This document shows positions 36,099-46,043 of a stretch of DNA of 64,000 nt, in pieces. How positions within the stretch are numbered: the first letter of the stretch is position 1; each line of letters opens with the position of its first letter. A program made the translations under genes and the position numbers. The stretch spans positions 15,460-79,459 of the forward strand of contig CAXSCR010000013.1 in assembly GCA_964235605.1 (NCBI GenBank), read 5' to 3'. The notes beneath the pieces were generated by a model that searched no databases, was not told the DNA's origin, and saw only the letters and a program-made list of their open reading frames with translations. Source of the stretch: DATCRE01 sp964235605. GTDB lineage: Bacteria; Bacteroidota; Bacteroidia; Cytophagales; Cyclobacteriaceae.

Positions 36099-36161
36099 GA
36101 ACGAACGTAGCAGTCTTCTTTTTGGGGGGCTTTAAAGGGTCTGCTACTTCGTTCTTTTTTT
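36099..36161 (+). ncRNA. Structured hairpin element, copy 3, with T run
   Basis: The 5' arm GAACGAACGTAGCAG pairs with CTGCTACTTCGTTC. The inner stem is GTAGCAG/CTGCTAC against GAAGCAG/CTGCTTC in copy 1, a paired change on both arms. The loop is conserved. TTTTTTT follows the stem, so this copy can act as an intrinsic terminator. Confidence 0.55.
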
Positions 36162-36933
36162 ATGCCTTTTTAGTAATCGGTCGGTAGTATTCTTCGAACT
36201 CGCCTAGCACTGGCATTCCTACAGACGCATTCGTCTTATTTATTCATGAAATCATTTGCACTAAAAATATCCTGCTGTAAGCGCCATGCTAGACTATTAT
36301 TATTCATGAAATTGTAGTTGGCGCTTTAGTGAGTGCAAAGTTCCTTAGCGGCAACTCGAAAGGATAAGTTTAAATTTAACTAAATTCGTTTGTTAAGGCA
36401 ATTTGGCGATACCCATATATAGTGCATTATTTCCAATGAGAGCAGGCTTTTTCAAAGGTTTTGAAGAGAAGAGAATGACATCGGATGAACCCCATAGAGA
36501 AGAAAAGCCATTGCTTTTGGGCGGACATGGTTTATAGTAATGATCAGACTTTCCAATCAAATACTGCATCTGTAATAGTTTGATCTGGAATAAAAGAAAA
36601 TAACTGGCAAAGATAGATGACCTGATATTTTAATATTACCCATGATGTTTTGGTGTGGTAACTCAAACATTATAAAAAAGGTGGTTGTACAAGGTACTTC
36701 CGCCGCATTTATTTTTGTCAGATGACAGTAAATTGGGATTACTAAATCGGATCAACATCATCGTCATCATCATTAGGCTTAGACAGCGATTGCTTAATCT
36801 GCTAGATGAAGGCTTGCTTTAAAATGTAATTATGGTGATGGGTTATGATCACGCTTACAGCGCACTCTTGATGTAAACATACCGCAGTTGGAGAGAATTG
36901 ATTGGTACTATTGAAATCCGCTTAAGCGAATAT
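36161..36933. other. Gene-free stretch left of the pigment cluster
   Basis: No gene is supported. At about 36240-36345 an imperfect inverted arrangement is visible (TTTGCACT .. AAGCGCCA against TGGCGCTT .. AGTGCAAA, with TTATTCATGAAAT repeated directly), which may be an old palindromic repeat. The remainder shows nothing recognisable. It probably contains the 3' end of the cluster transcript. Confidence 0.4.
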
Positions 36934-38232
36934 CTAAACTCTATTATCGATAAATTTTTTAATCTTTCTGCTTTGTCCGCTTAGTTGTATTTTTTCTATT
37001 TCTTGATGATTCGAGAATGAAAGCATGGGAACAACCCTGAGACGAGATTGAAAAATAGAACGTAGGTGACTTTCGGTAGGTATCTTATCGCTCTCTTCAA
37101 CAAAAAGATGAAGCTTAAGCTCATCGGTACCTAAATTTCCGGTGAAGGTCTCTACTACATAATCACGAATATGTTCAGAAGCATTAAGTATTTCAAAAAT
37201 ACCTTGTGGATAAATGGTGGTACCCTTCAGCTTAATCATTTGTTGCTTTCTGCCAACGATCGGACCGAGGCGCGACGTATTTCTACCACATGGACAAGGG
37301 TCGTTATAAACCGCTGCAATATCTCCAGTTTTATACCTCAGCAAAGGCATGCCTTCAACGCCGAGCGTTGTAACTGTTACTTCGCCCGTTTGCCCTGGCG
37401 CAACTTGTTTATTATCCTCATTCAAGACTTCAATTATAATTAATTCTGGATGATGATGACCCCCTCGCGATTCACCGCATTCTGTAAAAGCTGTTTGCAT
37501 TTCTGTTGATGCGTACGTGCTATATAGATCAATATTCCAAGCCTCCTTTATTTTTTTACCAATAATATTCAATGCCAAATCCGTTGTGCGTAAACTTTCT
37601 CCTATGCAAACTGCTTTGCGAACGGATGAAGAGTTGAGGTCAATGTTTTGCTCATCAGCAAATTCTATAAGCTTAATAATAAATGAAGGGACTGCTACCA
37701 AGACAGTCGGTCTTAAACGCTCAATAGTTTCCCATTGCATAGCAGGTAAACCAGGACCAACACGTATTACCCCTGCTCCTAATTTGTGTATGCCGTGATA
37801 ATAGGCAATGCCTGCCATAAACTGCCTATCTAGGGTAAGCATCAATTGATATAAATCTGAACCAGATCCATCGGCGCATGCAAATGAAATGCATTCGTTA
37901 TAAGCTAGGCGCTGTAAATCATTTTCTGTTAGTGCAATAGTTACTGGCTTTCCCAACGTACCCGACGTGCTGGTGTATTCTATAATTTTATTTTTAGAAA
38001 CACATAGAAAATCCCAATTGAATTTTTGAAGGTGATCTTTATTAGTTGTTGGCAACTTCTGCAAATCATCTAAATTCTTTATGTCCCTAATGTCAATGTT
38101 GTGATCATTGAATTGCTTCATGTAAAAAGGAGATTTCTGTTGTAAATACTGCAACAACTCTTTCAATTTCTCCTCCTGAAAACTTTTAATGTGTTGCGTG
38201 GTTTGCAACTCTAATTCGGGTACAATCTTCAT
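36934..38232 (-). CDS. Phenylacetate-CoA ligase-like adenylate-forming enzyme
   Basis: The 432-aa ANL-superfamily enzyme has the P-loop-like TSTSGTLGKP (87-96), LRYKTGDIA and the Cys-rich DPCPCGRNTSRLGPIVGR of PaaK-type ligases. In this context it most likely activates the aromatic starter (4-coumarate or a derivative) as an adenylate and transfers it to CoA or ACP; that substrate is inferred. It is the last gene of the pigment cluster and overlaps acpS by 4 bp (ATGA), indicating translational coupling. The length is normal for the family. Confidence 0.85.
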   Translation of the reverse strand: MKIVPELELQTTQHIKSFQEEKLKELLQYLQQKSPFYMKQFNDHNIDIRDIKNLDDLQKLPTTNKDHLQKFNWDFLCVSKNKIIEYTSTSGTLGKPVTIALTENDLQRLAYNECISFACADGSGSDLYQLMLTLDRQFMAGIAYYHGIHKLGAGVIRVGPGLPAMQWETIERLRPTVLVAVPSFIIKLIEFADEQNIDLNSSSVRKAVCIGESLRTTDLALNIIGKKIKEAWNIDLYSTYASTEMQTAFTECGESRGGHHHPELIIIEVLNEDNKQVAPGQTGEVTVTTLGVEGMPLLRYKTGDIAAVYNDPCPCGRNTSRLGPIVGRKQQMIKLKGTTIYPQGIFEILNASEHIRDYVVETFTGNLGTDELKLHLFVEESDKIPTESHLRSIFQSRLRVVPMLSFSNHQEIEKIQLSGQSRKIKKFIDNRV

Positions 38233-38603
38233 TTTTCAATAATTACAACAGCACAAGCCATAGCTTGCACATGCGAAAGTGAGACATGTATCTTATTCCA
38301 ATCTTGTTCCTCGGCTAGCGTTTTAAAATTTCCAGAAAGTATAATGTACGGTTTACCTGCCGCATCGTGATTTACCTCAATTTCCTTTAAATCAAACCCT
38401 AATGTAAGTCCCCCTCCTGCCGCTTTTAAAAATGCTTCTTTTACTGCAAATCTAGCTGCGAAATGCTGGGCACTGCTTGCCATCCGTTCGCAATATGCTA
38501 TTTCTAATGCTGAAAATATTTTCTCCTTAAAGCCATTGTCTTTACCAATGCTTTTCTCTATCCGTTGCACCTCGATCATATCAATGCCAGTCCCTATGAT
38601 CAT
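38229..38603 (-). CDS. acpS: Holo-ACP synthase (4'-phosphopantetheinyl transferase, AcpS type)
   Basis: The 124-aa enzyme transfers phosphopantetheine from CoA to the serine of acyl carrier proteins. Hallmarks are the metal-binding GIDMIEVQRIEKSI at the start and FAARFAVKEAFLKAAG in the centre. It is probably a cluster-specific copy serving the two ACPs at 51836 and 58114. It is overlapped by 4 bp on both sides. Confidence 0.9.
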   Translation of the reverse strand: MIIGTGIDMIEVQRIEKSIGKDNGFKEKIFSALEIAYCERMASSAQHFAARFAVKEAFLKAAGGGLTLGFDLKEIEVNHDAAGKPYIILSGNFKTLAEEQDWNKIHVSLSHVQAMACAVVIIEK

Positions 38604-40255
38604 TTCAACTCTTCCCTAATTGAATTTAGATTTTTTTCCATGTGCTCACGCTCCTGTGCAGTTGCTACTTCTTTCGAAAGCCCTTGCTTATAAAATAGTT
38701 TTGCTTTCCCATATTCTTTTTTGTCGAAATAGTAATCGCCAGCAAGCATAGCAGCTTGATAAGAATTTGGATTCCATTTTACTACGCTATCAGGATGCAT
38801 GTCGGTACGATGCTCGAATGGAAAACGATACCGTGAAAATTTTACATAGTCACGATAAGTCTTTGTAAGCATGAAACTATCTGCTGGTATCTCATGCGCC
38901 TTATCATATATCTCAGTGTTGGTTGTGAGTCGTTCATTAAAAATTTTATTTAAATCGTAACACACAAATTTTCCGAGTTGCCAAGGTGCTGTAGAAACCC
39001 AAACTAATTTTTTCTCTGGTTGAAATACGATGCCATGATGAGCCACCAATTGATTTATTGATTTTTCATTACCCAATCCAATGTCACTATCATTCAACCC
39101 TGTCTGATTACGAAGTATTTTTACTATATCATTTACTGAAATCTTATCAATTTTATTTACAAGTTCCTCAACCCGTTTTTGGCGGTAAGGCGATGCACTG
39201 GTTTTCATGTGATCAAGATTCAGCTGTGTGTTTCCCAGTGTCTTGCTTTGAAAGTGATTGGTACATACAATTTGATTTTTACCTGACTCAAAGATGTCAA
39301 TACCATCAGGAGATTTCTCTATGACGACTGCCCGCTTATCTTTGGCAGACCCTATCAGAAAAGATTCAGCCACGAACATATTTCGTTTCTTAGCAATTGC
39401 AAAAGCCTCGTCAATAGTAGAAGCGTATTGAAGAATTTCTCTAGCAACTAATGACACCGGGGTAGCTGAACCTGACGGCATATCTGACTTGGCAGCGTTG
39501 ATAGTGACTGTTAGACCTTCTATATTCATTCCTGATAGTACACCAATCATTCCACCCCACGTTACCATCATAAACTTATGGCCTTGTGAAGGATTATAAA
39601 AAGCGATGATTTTATCTTCAGCAAACTGATCACCAACAAAAAAATCAAAATTTCTACCAATAACCAGGGAGCTATCTTCAGTATGTTCACCCCATGCAGC
39701 AAAGGCAGTGCAGCCAATAAGCGCCATGTTTTGCAATGCATGACCAATGTCATGGGCTGCATGATAATTTAGTATGCGTTGATAGGGTGGAGCGATGTAA
39801 TCAAAGTCATGTGATGCAGATTGCGATACACCAAAGATTTCAAGTTTACTTTCTTCGGTTATGTGATCTTCAAGATCGCGGTTAAACCATCCTATAAAAT
39901 ATTTTAAAAAATTGATATAAAACTCAGAGGGCACAAGTTGGTGGAGTTGTTCATTAAATACTACCTCCTGATGTTGAACAAGTTCTTTCGTAAGTTTGCC
40001 ATTGATTACACCGCGCTCAAAAGGTTCGCCTTCAAGGTACAATTCATACAAGCCGCTTTCACTTCTCTTGAACCAACTATTGCCAATTGTATAAAAACCT
40101 CTTTCTACTTCTTTACGCTCAACTTGTACGATGTCAGTATTTTTTGGTTCCGGCGGATGAACGGTAGCAACAATGCGTACATACACAATAAGACAAATTA
40201 GAAGGGCAATAAAACCTCCTAAAATGAACAACAATATTTTTAATGGCTTACGCAT
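38600..40255 (-). CDS. C45-type Ntn-hydrolase / acyltransferase with N-terminal membrane anchor
   Basis: The 551-aa protein (start at the ATG at 40255, matching an MRKPLKILLFILGGFIALLI anchor) resembles acyl-CoA:6-aminopenicillanate acyltransferase-like Ntn hydrolases. The likely nucleophile is Cys182 in GCTAFAAWG, followed by the supporting LVIGRNFDF, which is characteristic of this family. Autoproteolysis of the classical members happens before the cysteine; here a long N-terminal segment precedes it. In flexirubin loci homologues are thought to handle the acyl or ester step, or transfer of the product, at the periplasmic face. It overlaps the oxidoreductase gene by 8 bp. Confidence 0.75.
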   Translation of the reverse strand: MRKPLKILLFILGGFIALLICLIVYVRIVATVHPPEPKNTDIVQVERKEVERGFYTIGNSWFKRSESGLYELYLEGEPFERGVINGKLTKELVQHQEVVFNEQLHQLVPSEFYINFLKYFIGWFNRDLEDHITEESKLEIFGVSQSASHDFDYIAPPYQRILNYHAAHDIGHALQNMALIGCTAFAAWGEHTEDSSLVIGRNFDFFVGDQFAEDKIIAFYNPSQGHKFMMVTWGGMIGVLSGMNIEGLTVTINAAKSDMPSGSATPVSLVAREILQYASTIDEAFAIAKKRNMFVAESFLIGSAKDKRAVVIEKSPDGIDIFESGKNQIVCTNHFQSKTLGNTQLNLDHMKTSASPYRQKRVEELVNKIDKISVNDIVKILRNQTGLNDSDIGLGNEKSINQLVAHHGIVFQPEKKLVWVSTAPWQLGKFVCYDLNKIFNERLTTNTEIYDKAHEIPADSFMLTKTYRDYVKFSRYRFPFEHRTDMHPDSVVKWNPNSYQAAMLAGDYYFDKKEYGKAKLFYKQGLSKEVATAQEREHMEKNLNSIREELK

Positions 40256-41756
40256 TATTAATTTTTTCAAGCAGGTAGTCTGTACCAAATATACTCGCGC
40301 ATGTTACAATAGATCCAACAGTAACACCCAAGACTCCATGCATATTTAAGTTCTGCCCTGTAAGATAAAGATTAGGAATTTTTGTACGCGGAGAAATAAA
40401 AGTCTTCATTGGTTCGCGATAATCCTTTGTCACACCATATAAAGATCCATCTCCGTTTCCGATATAATCTCTCCATGTAAGTGGTGTTGATACGTAATAG
40501 CTTTTTATACACGTACGAAATCCTGGAAAACGTTTTTCCGTTTCATCAAAAATTTTCTCCGCTTTCTCAATTTTAAATTGTTCATAATCGTCACCTCTAT
40601 CGTCTTCTTCAGAGACTGTATTAAATGTCTTTTCCCACTTCTTCATTTCGCTAAAATGCATGTAGGCCATGAGTGTAACACCCTCTGCATACTCGGTTGT
40701 TTTGGAAGACGCAGTAAAAAACATGGCATAGCCATTAGGCCAATTCTCCGGTGTATAATTAATAGCCGTCCAAGGATCATTCTGGCTAAAACAATAGAAG
40801 TTATAATTGAGATATTTGAAGGTGTCTTTCTTCATTACTACATTAACACATAAAGTAGAAATAGAATTCTCGAGGCTCTTTATTCTATTTCGATAGGCTT
40901 TCTTAATCACTTCACTACCTGCCAATTCTAAGGTTTGCTGTGGATGGATGTTAGAAATAAACTTGTCACCATAAATCTTCTTCCCATCGTGCATTTCCGC
41001 ATATTGAATCAACCCCTCCTCCTCAACCAATTTTGTTACTTTGGTATCTCGTAATATAACCCCGCCGCGTGTTGTAATTTCCTTTGCAAGAAAGCGTGCA
41101 ATCTGAGAACCTCCATCAACAAATCGATACGAACTTTCAATGTAACTGTTGATTACTAAAGCATGAACGTAAAACGGAGTCTTGTCTGCTTGGCCAGCAT
41201 AAAGCAAGTTTGTTCCGCCTAATACATTTTGAAGTGTAACATCTTTAGTTAGTGTCTCTATGAAAGATTTGGTATCCGTCTCAAGTGCATCTAGTTTATC
41301 TGATAAGCCGCCACTACGTAAATTGTAAAGTGGAAACTTATTGCAAACATCTTTGATAGCTTCACAATATTTCCGAATAGCTTCCTCCTCTTCTGGAAAA
41401 TCTTCAACCATCGTTTTTATAAACCGATCGTAGCCTTGTGCGTAACGATAAATTTTTGGATCATCTCCAAATGCAACCGCGTCAAAAACACCTTCATCAA
41501 GCTTGCGCAGTTTTACCTTCTCCATTATGCCCAGGTACTTGAATAGCTGATACATATTTTGGCCCTTCTCTAACCCACCAACATAGTGAACGCCAGAATC
41601 AAAGATAACTTTGTCACGGGCATAGGTTTGCAATGTCCCTCCTATTTGCTTGTTCTTTTCAACAATACAAACTGAATAGCCTTCTTTGGCAAGCACTACA
41701 CCACATGCAAGTCCACCCATGCCGCTGCCAATAATAACTGCATCGTACTTTATCAT
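40248..41756 (-). CDS. FAD-dependent oxidoreductase, phytoene-desaturase / retinol-saturase-like
   Basis: The 502-aa flavoprotein has the dinucleotide-binding VIIGSGMGGLACG at residues 8-20, the IVEKNKQIGGTLQTY motif with FDSGVHYVGG, and the C-terminal flavin motif NLYLTGQNLNMHGVLGVTVG. This is the CrtI / all-trans-retinol 13,14-reductase group. In an aryl-polyene cluster it may oxidise or reduce the polyene chain; the reaction is not known. It overlaps the MMPL fusion gene by 4 bp (ATGA). Confidence 0.85.
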   Translation of the reverse strand: MIKYDAVIIGSGMGGLACGVVLAKEGYSVCIVEKNKQIGGTLQTYARDKVIFDSGVHYVGGLEKGQNMYQLFKYLGIMEKVKLRKLDEGVFDAVAFGDDPKIYRYAQGYDRFIKTMVEDFPEEEEAIRKYCEAIKDVCNKFPLYNLRSGGLSDKLDALETDTKSFIETLTKDVTLQNVLGGTNLLYAGQADKTPFYVHALVINSYIESSYRFVDGGSQIARFLAKEITTRGGVILRDTKVTKLVEEEGLIQYAEMHDGKKIYGDKFISNIHPQQTLELAGSEVIKKAYRNRIKSLENSISTLCVNVVMKKDTFKYLNYNFYCFSQNDPWTAINYTPENWPNGYAMFFTASSKTTEYAEGVTLMAYMHFSEMKKWEKTFNTVSEEDDRGDDYEQFKIEKAEKIFDETEKRFPGFRTCIKSYYVSTPLTWRDYIGNGDGSLYGVTKDYREPMKTFISPRTKIPNLYLTGQNLNMHGVLGVTVGSIVTCASIFGTDYLLEKINNA

Positions 41757-44700
41757 TTACCTTTTCTATTTCTGATTACAAAAATAACATTAGATGTAAA
41801 CTTTGTGTCGTCTAATATTTCTACATCCAATCCGTACTTAGTAGCTTCCTGATGAATGGTTTCACCCGACATGAAATTAAGTGCGTTCGTTGACTTATTA
41901 AACTTCAACAGCTTAACAGAGAAGAACTCAGAAAGTTGCGTGCCTTTGTGTTTTTCAGCCATATCTTTATTGCCTTCCCTAACAATTACACAACCACCTG
42001 GACTAATAGCAGCAAAACTTTTTTGAAGCATCAATATCTGCTTTTCAGGCTGCAGATAGTGTAACACATCAGCAATGATAATGACATCGAAAGTTCTACC
42101 AATATTGTACTGTGTAATGTCTGAGGCGACAAAATTTATTTTCTCAGATTTTGAATAGCAGTGATTTGCTACAGTTATTTTTTCTTCATCGTAATCAACA
42201 CCTACTATTTCTCTTTGGTCTGATAAAAAGTGGAGCATGTAGCATAGAAATCCATATCCACATCCCAGATCTAAAACAGATGCATTTGTTGATATTAATT
42301 TATGGAACGGTTCATAATTCTTTTCAAGACTTAATTTTACGCGCATATACCACTCTAATACCGGACCTTTAAACAAATAATTGCTGATAAGCCTTCTTCG
42401 GAAATAAGCAGGTGTCTCGCGTTCTCTCGCAATTTTATTGTATGACTCTTTAAAATATCGGCTAACACCTTTTGTCTTTTCTGCATAGGTGATACCGAAG
42501 CGTGTGTCTTGCGGTGTAATCCGGGGCAAAAACTTTAACACCATAATTCCCTTATCTACGTAAAGCTCATTCTTTGCTATGAGATTTCCTGATCCATGAA
42601 TAATTAATGGCAAAATGTCAATCCCCAAATTGTCAGCCAAAAAAAACGCGCCTTTGTGGAAACGCTTTATTCTTTTATCTGATGAGCGTGTTCCTTCCGG
42701 GAACACCAAAATTGAATAGCCCTGCTTAACACGGTCGCGCATACGTTCAAGATTTTCTTCTGCTCCTTCTGTTGCCGGATAGTATTCTGCAAGTCGCACT
42801 ACAAAACCCATTACTGGAGAATTCCAAACCCAATCACTTGTGACCAATAAAATTTTTGGAGTGAGTGCTATGGTTGCTAGAATATCGAGAAAGGATTGAT
42901 GGTTTGCGATAACAATGGCAGGCTTATCAAAATTGTAATGTTCATCCCGAATTACGTTAGCCGTGGCACTAGATATTGAAAAAATAAATCCAGTGAGTTT
43001 ACTCATGATAAAGTGGAAGACTACTTTCGTCTTTTCCCTGTTAAAAGGTAAAATTCGAAACATGATAAACGCAAGTATGGTCAATACAAAAGCACCGAAA
43101 GTAAAGTACAAGTACGGAACACAAGAGAATAATGAACGAAATGCCGTTCTCGGCGTTTGTCCTCTTGAAGCGGGTCCACTTATCATTAACCTAAAGAAAA
43201 ACGGCATGATAGTTTGCGACATAACGAATACACATACAATACCAATAATTGAAATTGCCGCGATGGATTTAAGTGCTGGATGCTGTGCAAAGATGAGTAC
43301 GCCTAAACCTGAAATGGTAGTAATAGCAGAGAGAAAAATAGACGTTTTGATAGAGGGCATACTATCTTTTCCGGTTCGATATTCTTGCTGCAAGCCATCC
43401 ATTATAAAGATACTGTAGTCATCGCCTAACCCGAAGATGAAGGTAGATACCATGACGTTAACAATATTAAATTCTATACCTGCAAGCGCCATTATACCAA
43501 GTATCCATATCCAAGAAATAAGCATGGGTACAAAAGTTATCAAGGCAAGCTCAATGCGCCCATAGGCTATAAGCAGCGCAAGAAATACAAGTATGGATGT
43601 AAATGTTACAATGAAATTAAAGTCAGCGTTAACAAATTTTACGAACATGTTAGTGAGCATTTGCTTATCAAGCGCATGCACATTGCTGAACGATTCTAAC
43701 TCATTATAAAGAATCGATTTTTTAGAAGGGTCAACTTTTGCAAGGGTCACTATAGATGCTTTACCATTCTTTTCAGTGATGTAATCATCAAAGAAATTGG
43801 CACGAATAGAATGAAGAGATTCGTGCGTTGCCGGTGAATATTTTTTATTTAACAGCGAGTCAAAATTATTATAAATAATAGGAGAGAATTTCAGTTTGGC
43901 CCCTTCTTCTTTAAGTGTAGAAAGCAACCCTTGCTTCTTCTCAGAAGTCCAGTAAGTGTTCCATTTATTGATACGTCCTTGCTGCAGTGAATCAGAAACA
44001 ATGAACGTAGATACCGAAGATATTTTATTAACTACACCTTCTTGTTTTAATTTACTAAGGACCGGGTTTATTGCTTCATTATTTCGAAGCGCATTTTCAA
44101 GATCTCTCCCCTCTGTAACAATGTAAACCGAGCTCAATGAAAATTTGTTTAGCCGGTTCAATTCATCTTGGGCACGCTTGGTTTCGGTGTTCATGAAATT
44201 CAAACTATTCATGTCGGTGTTGAATTGTACGCGCTGTGCAAAATAAAATAATACAGGGGTAAGCAGCAGAATGCCAAACACGAGATATTTGTTTGATTCG
44301 AACCTGTGCATTGAAAGTCTATCCACCCACGTGTTATGATGTTGATGTGCGAAAAAATCATTACGCACTAGTTGTGGAAGGAAGATCAGCGAACTCAATG
44401 CTGCGCCAATCAAACTAAATCCTGCAAACAAACCTAGATCTCGCAGTACAGCTGCATTTACAAATTGTAAGCAGAAGAACGCTAATACAGTAGTTGTGCT
44501 TCCAATAGTCATTGGTTGAACAAGATCCTTGATCACTTCACGCACGTTACCTGTATGACGAAGGTGCGCAAGAAAATGCAATGAATAGTTTACCGCTATG
44601 CCAAGAATTACAGAGCCTGCCCCTATGGCAATTACTGAAATAAAACCTTGAATAAGATAAACACATGACAACGAAAATAAAGCACCAAACAGAACAGGTA

Positions 44701-45601
44701 TGAGAATTATAATCGGGGCACTTTTCTTTCTGAGGAAACCAAAGAGAAAGATAATTAACAACACCATCATCAGCGAAAGCGTAAGAATGGTATCACTTCT
44801 TAGTTGCTTTGCATTGCCTGCCGCCACCGCTGCTGCGCCGAAATATAAACCATTAACATCTGGGTGTTTCTCACTAACAGTCATAATAAGATTATCGAGA
44901 CCTTCAACCATCGTACTATTATGGCCGGTGTCATTCGGTGAATAGGTAGGAAGAATAAAGAACAATAAGTGTTTATGATCACGCGTAACAATATAATTGT
45001 CATACAGCTCGTAGTTCTCATCGAACTGCAAACCTTTAAGTTTCTTCACGGCCAACATTGAAATACCTACCGCATCTTTCGCAATCATACGCTTCATAAC
45101 AATACCAGCAGGTGAAACCAACTGGCGGTAGCCGTTCTCCAATGTAGTTTTTACAACATCGGGGCGAATGAGCGAATCGATCTCTTTGTAATCGTGATCA
45201 TCTAAAAATACTGGAAGGTAATCGCTCAGTGTGCTGAACATTTGTAGCGCCAGCTCATCGTCAACTTTGTAGTTTATTTTTCTGATGTAGGTTGCTAAGT
45301 CCTTCTCGATGTTGGCGACAAGCTCATCAGTATAAGCGATCAGACTATCGGGTTGAGGTTGGGCAGTAGAATCTTTTAATGATATCATAACCACCATCTT
45401 CTCCATAAACTTTGAGTTTTGAAAAACTTCATTAAGCTTTTCTACCTTCTCATCATTGGGAAAAAATTTCGTTACATCTTCTTCCAGTTCAACTTGATAT
45501 GCGCCAAAACCAATCAAGACAAATAAGCACAGGAACAAACCATAGAACGCGGCTCTGCTCTTTTGGAAAAAATTATATACACCAATAAAAATGTAATCCA
45601 T
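41753..45601 (-). CDS. Triple fusion: MMPL/RND-type exporter - PlsC-type acyltransferase - SAM methyltransferase
   Basis: The 1282-aa protein has three parts. Residues 1-860 form an MMPL exporter with two six-helix bundles (TM clusters at about 270-410 and 665-850) and two periplasmic loops. Residues 880-1060 form a lysophosphatidic-acid-type acyltransferase with NHQSFLD (900-906, HX4D) and FPEGTRS (967-973). Residues 1085-1282 form a class I methyltransferase with VLDLGCGYG (1109-1117) and VGVDYDEE. All motifs look intact. Its place in the cluster suggests that it modifies and moves the aryl-polyene lipid across the inner membrane. Fusion of all three activities in one chain is unusual. Confidence 0.88.
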   Translation of the reverse strand: MDYIFIGVYNFFQKSRAAFYGLFLCLFVLIGFGAYQVELEEDVTKFFPNDEKVEKLNEVFQNSKFMEKMVVMISLKDSTAQPQPDSLIAYTDELVANIEKDLATYIRKINYKVDDELALQMFSTLSDYLPVFLDDHDYKEIDSLIRPDVVKTTLENGYRQLVSPAGIVMKRMIAKDAVGISMLAVKKLKGLQFDENYELYDNYIVTRDHKHLLFFILPTYSPNDTGHNSTMVEGLDNLIMTVSEKHPDVNGLYFGAAAVAAGNAKQLRSDTILTLSLMMVLLIIFLFGFLRKKSAPIIILIPVLFGALFSLSCVYLIQGFISVIAIGAGSVILGIAVNYSLHFLAHLRHTGNVREVIKDLVQPMTIGSTTTVLAFFCLQFVNAAVLRDLGLFAGFSLIGAALSSLIFLPQLVRNDFFAHQHHNTWVDRLSMHRFESNKYLVFGILLLTPVLFYFAQRVQFNTDMNSLNFMNTETKRAQDELNRLNKFSLSSVYIVTEGRDLENALRNNEAINPVLSKLKQEGVVNKISSVSTFIVSDSLQQGRINKWNTYWTSEKKQGLLSTLKEEGAKLKFSPIIYNNFDSLLNKKYSPATHESLHSIRANFFDDYITEKNGKASIVTLAKVDPSKKSILYNELESFSNVHALDKQMLTNMFVKFVNADFNFIVTFTSILVFLALLIAYGRIELALITFVPMLISWIWILGIMALAGIEFNIVNVMVSTFIFGLGDDYSIFIMDGLQQEYRTGKDSMPSIKTSIFLSAITTISGLGVLIFAQHPALKSIAAISIIGIVCVFVMSQTIMPFFFRLMISGPASRGQTPRTAFRSLFSCVPYLYFTFGAFVLTILAFIMFRILPFNREKTKVVFHFIMSKLTGFIFSISSATANVIRDEHYNFDKPAIVIANHQSFLDILATIALTPKILLVTSDWVWNSPVMGFVVRLAEYYPATEGAEENLERMRDRVKQGYSILVFPEGTRSSDKRIKRFHKGAFFLADNLGIDILPLIIHGSGNLIAKNELYVDKGIMVLKFLPRITPQDTRFGITYAEKTKGVSRYFKESYNKIARERETPAYFRRRLISNYLFKGPVLEWYMRVKLSLEKNYEPFHKLISTNASVLDLGCGYGFLCYMLHFLSDQREIVGVDYDEEKITVANHCYSKSEKINFVASDITQYNIGRTFDVIIIADVLHYLQPEKQILMLQKSFAAISPGGCVIVREGNKDMAEKHKGTQLSEFFSVKLLKFNKSTNALNFMSGETIHQEATKYGLDVEILDDTKFTSNVIFVIRNRKGK

Positions 45602-45675
45602 AATCTAAATTAACCTATCTGCAATTTCTGTTAATCTTGCGCGGCTACAATTAAAAATACAATTGTTTACGCTAA

Positions 45676-46014
45676 TTATATCAACTTCTTTCTTCGTGGA
45701 ATCTTTAATAAAACAAAGGTCAACAAGGCAAAAAACAAACCTGCTAACACTGCCAAGGTTATACCTCCTAAAACATACTGTAGAAAACTTTTATGAATTA
45801 CTTCTAAGTCAAAGCCCTTGTCAAACGAGAGTGATTCTGCACGCTTACCCATCCATATTTTACCAGTAAGATGGCTTAGGTAAAGGACCACAGGTATGAA
45901 AGGTGGAAGGCTAATATTGGCCGCAATTAAAACCAATGCCTTGTTTAACTTAAAAAAGATAGAAATGGCAATGGCTATTAGCATCTGAAATCCCCACAGT
46001 GGAACAATGCCCAT
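45676..46014 (-). CDS. DUF2062 domain, probably the displaced C-terminus of the GT2 protein
   Basis: The open frame of 112 aa from ATG 46014 encodes a small membrane domain (GIVPLWGFQMLIAIAISIFFKLNKALVLIAANISLPPFIP) of the DUF2062 family, with two to three helices. In the same frame the sequence continues meaningfully upstream to 46107 (KKNFRQILFDLIFNPHESAELKAISVGFGVF), including residues that belong to DUF2062. Those upstream codons overlap the end of the glycosyltransferase gene in another frame, so the ATG at 46014 is probably not a natural start. One extra A in the A10 run at 46100-46109 would join the two. Confidence 0.75.
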   Translation of the reverse strand: MGIVPLWGFQMLIAIAISIFFKLNKALVLIAANISLPPFIPVVLYLSHLTGKIWMGKRAESLSFDKGFDLEVIHKSFLQYVLGGITLAVLAGLFFALLTFVLLKIPRRKKLI

Positions 46015-46043
46015 AAAAACACCGAAGCCTACGGAAATAGCTT

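Noticed and set aside
35889..36161. CRISPR-like array (three regularly spaced repeats)
   Set aside because: Units are palindromic with varying stems and the ~45-bp linkers are themselves hairpins; there are no cas genes and only three copies.
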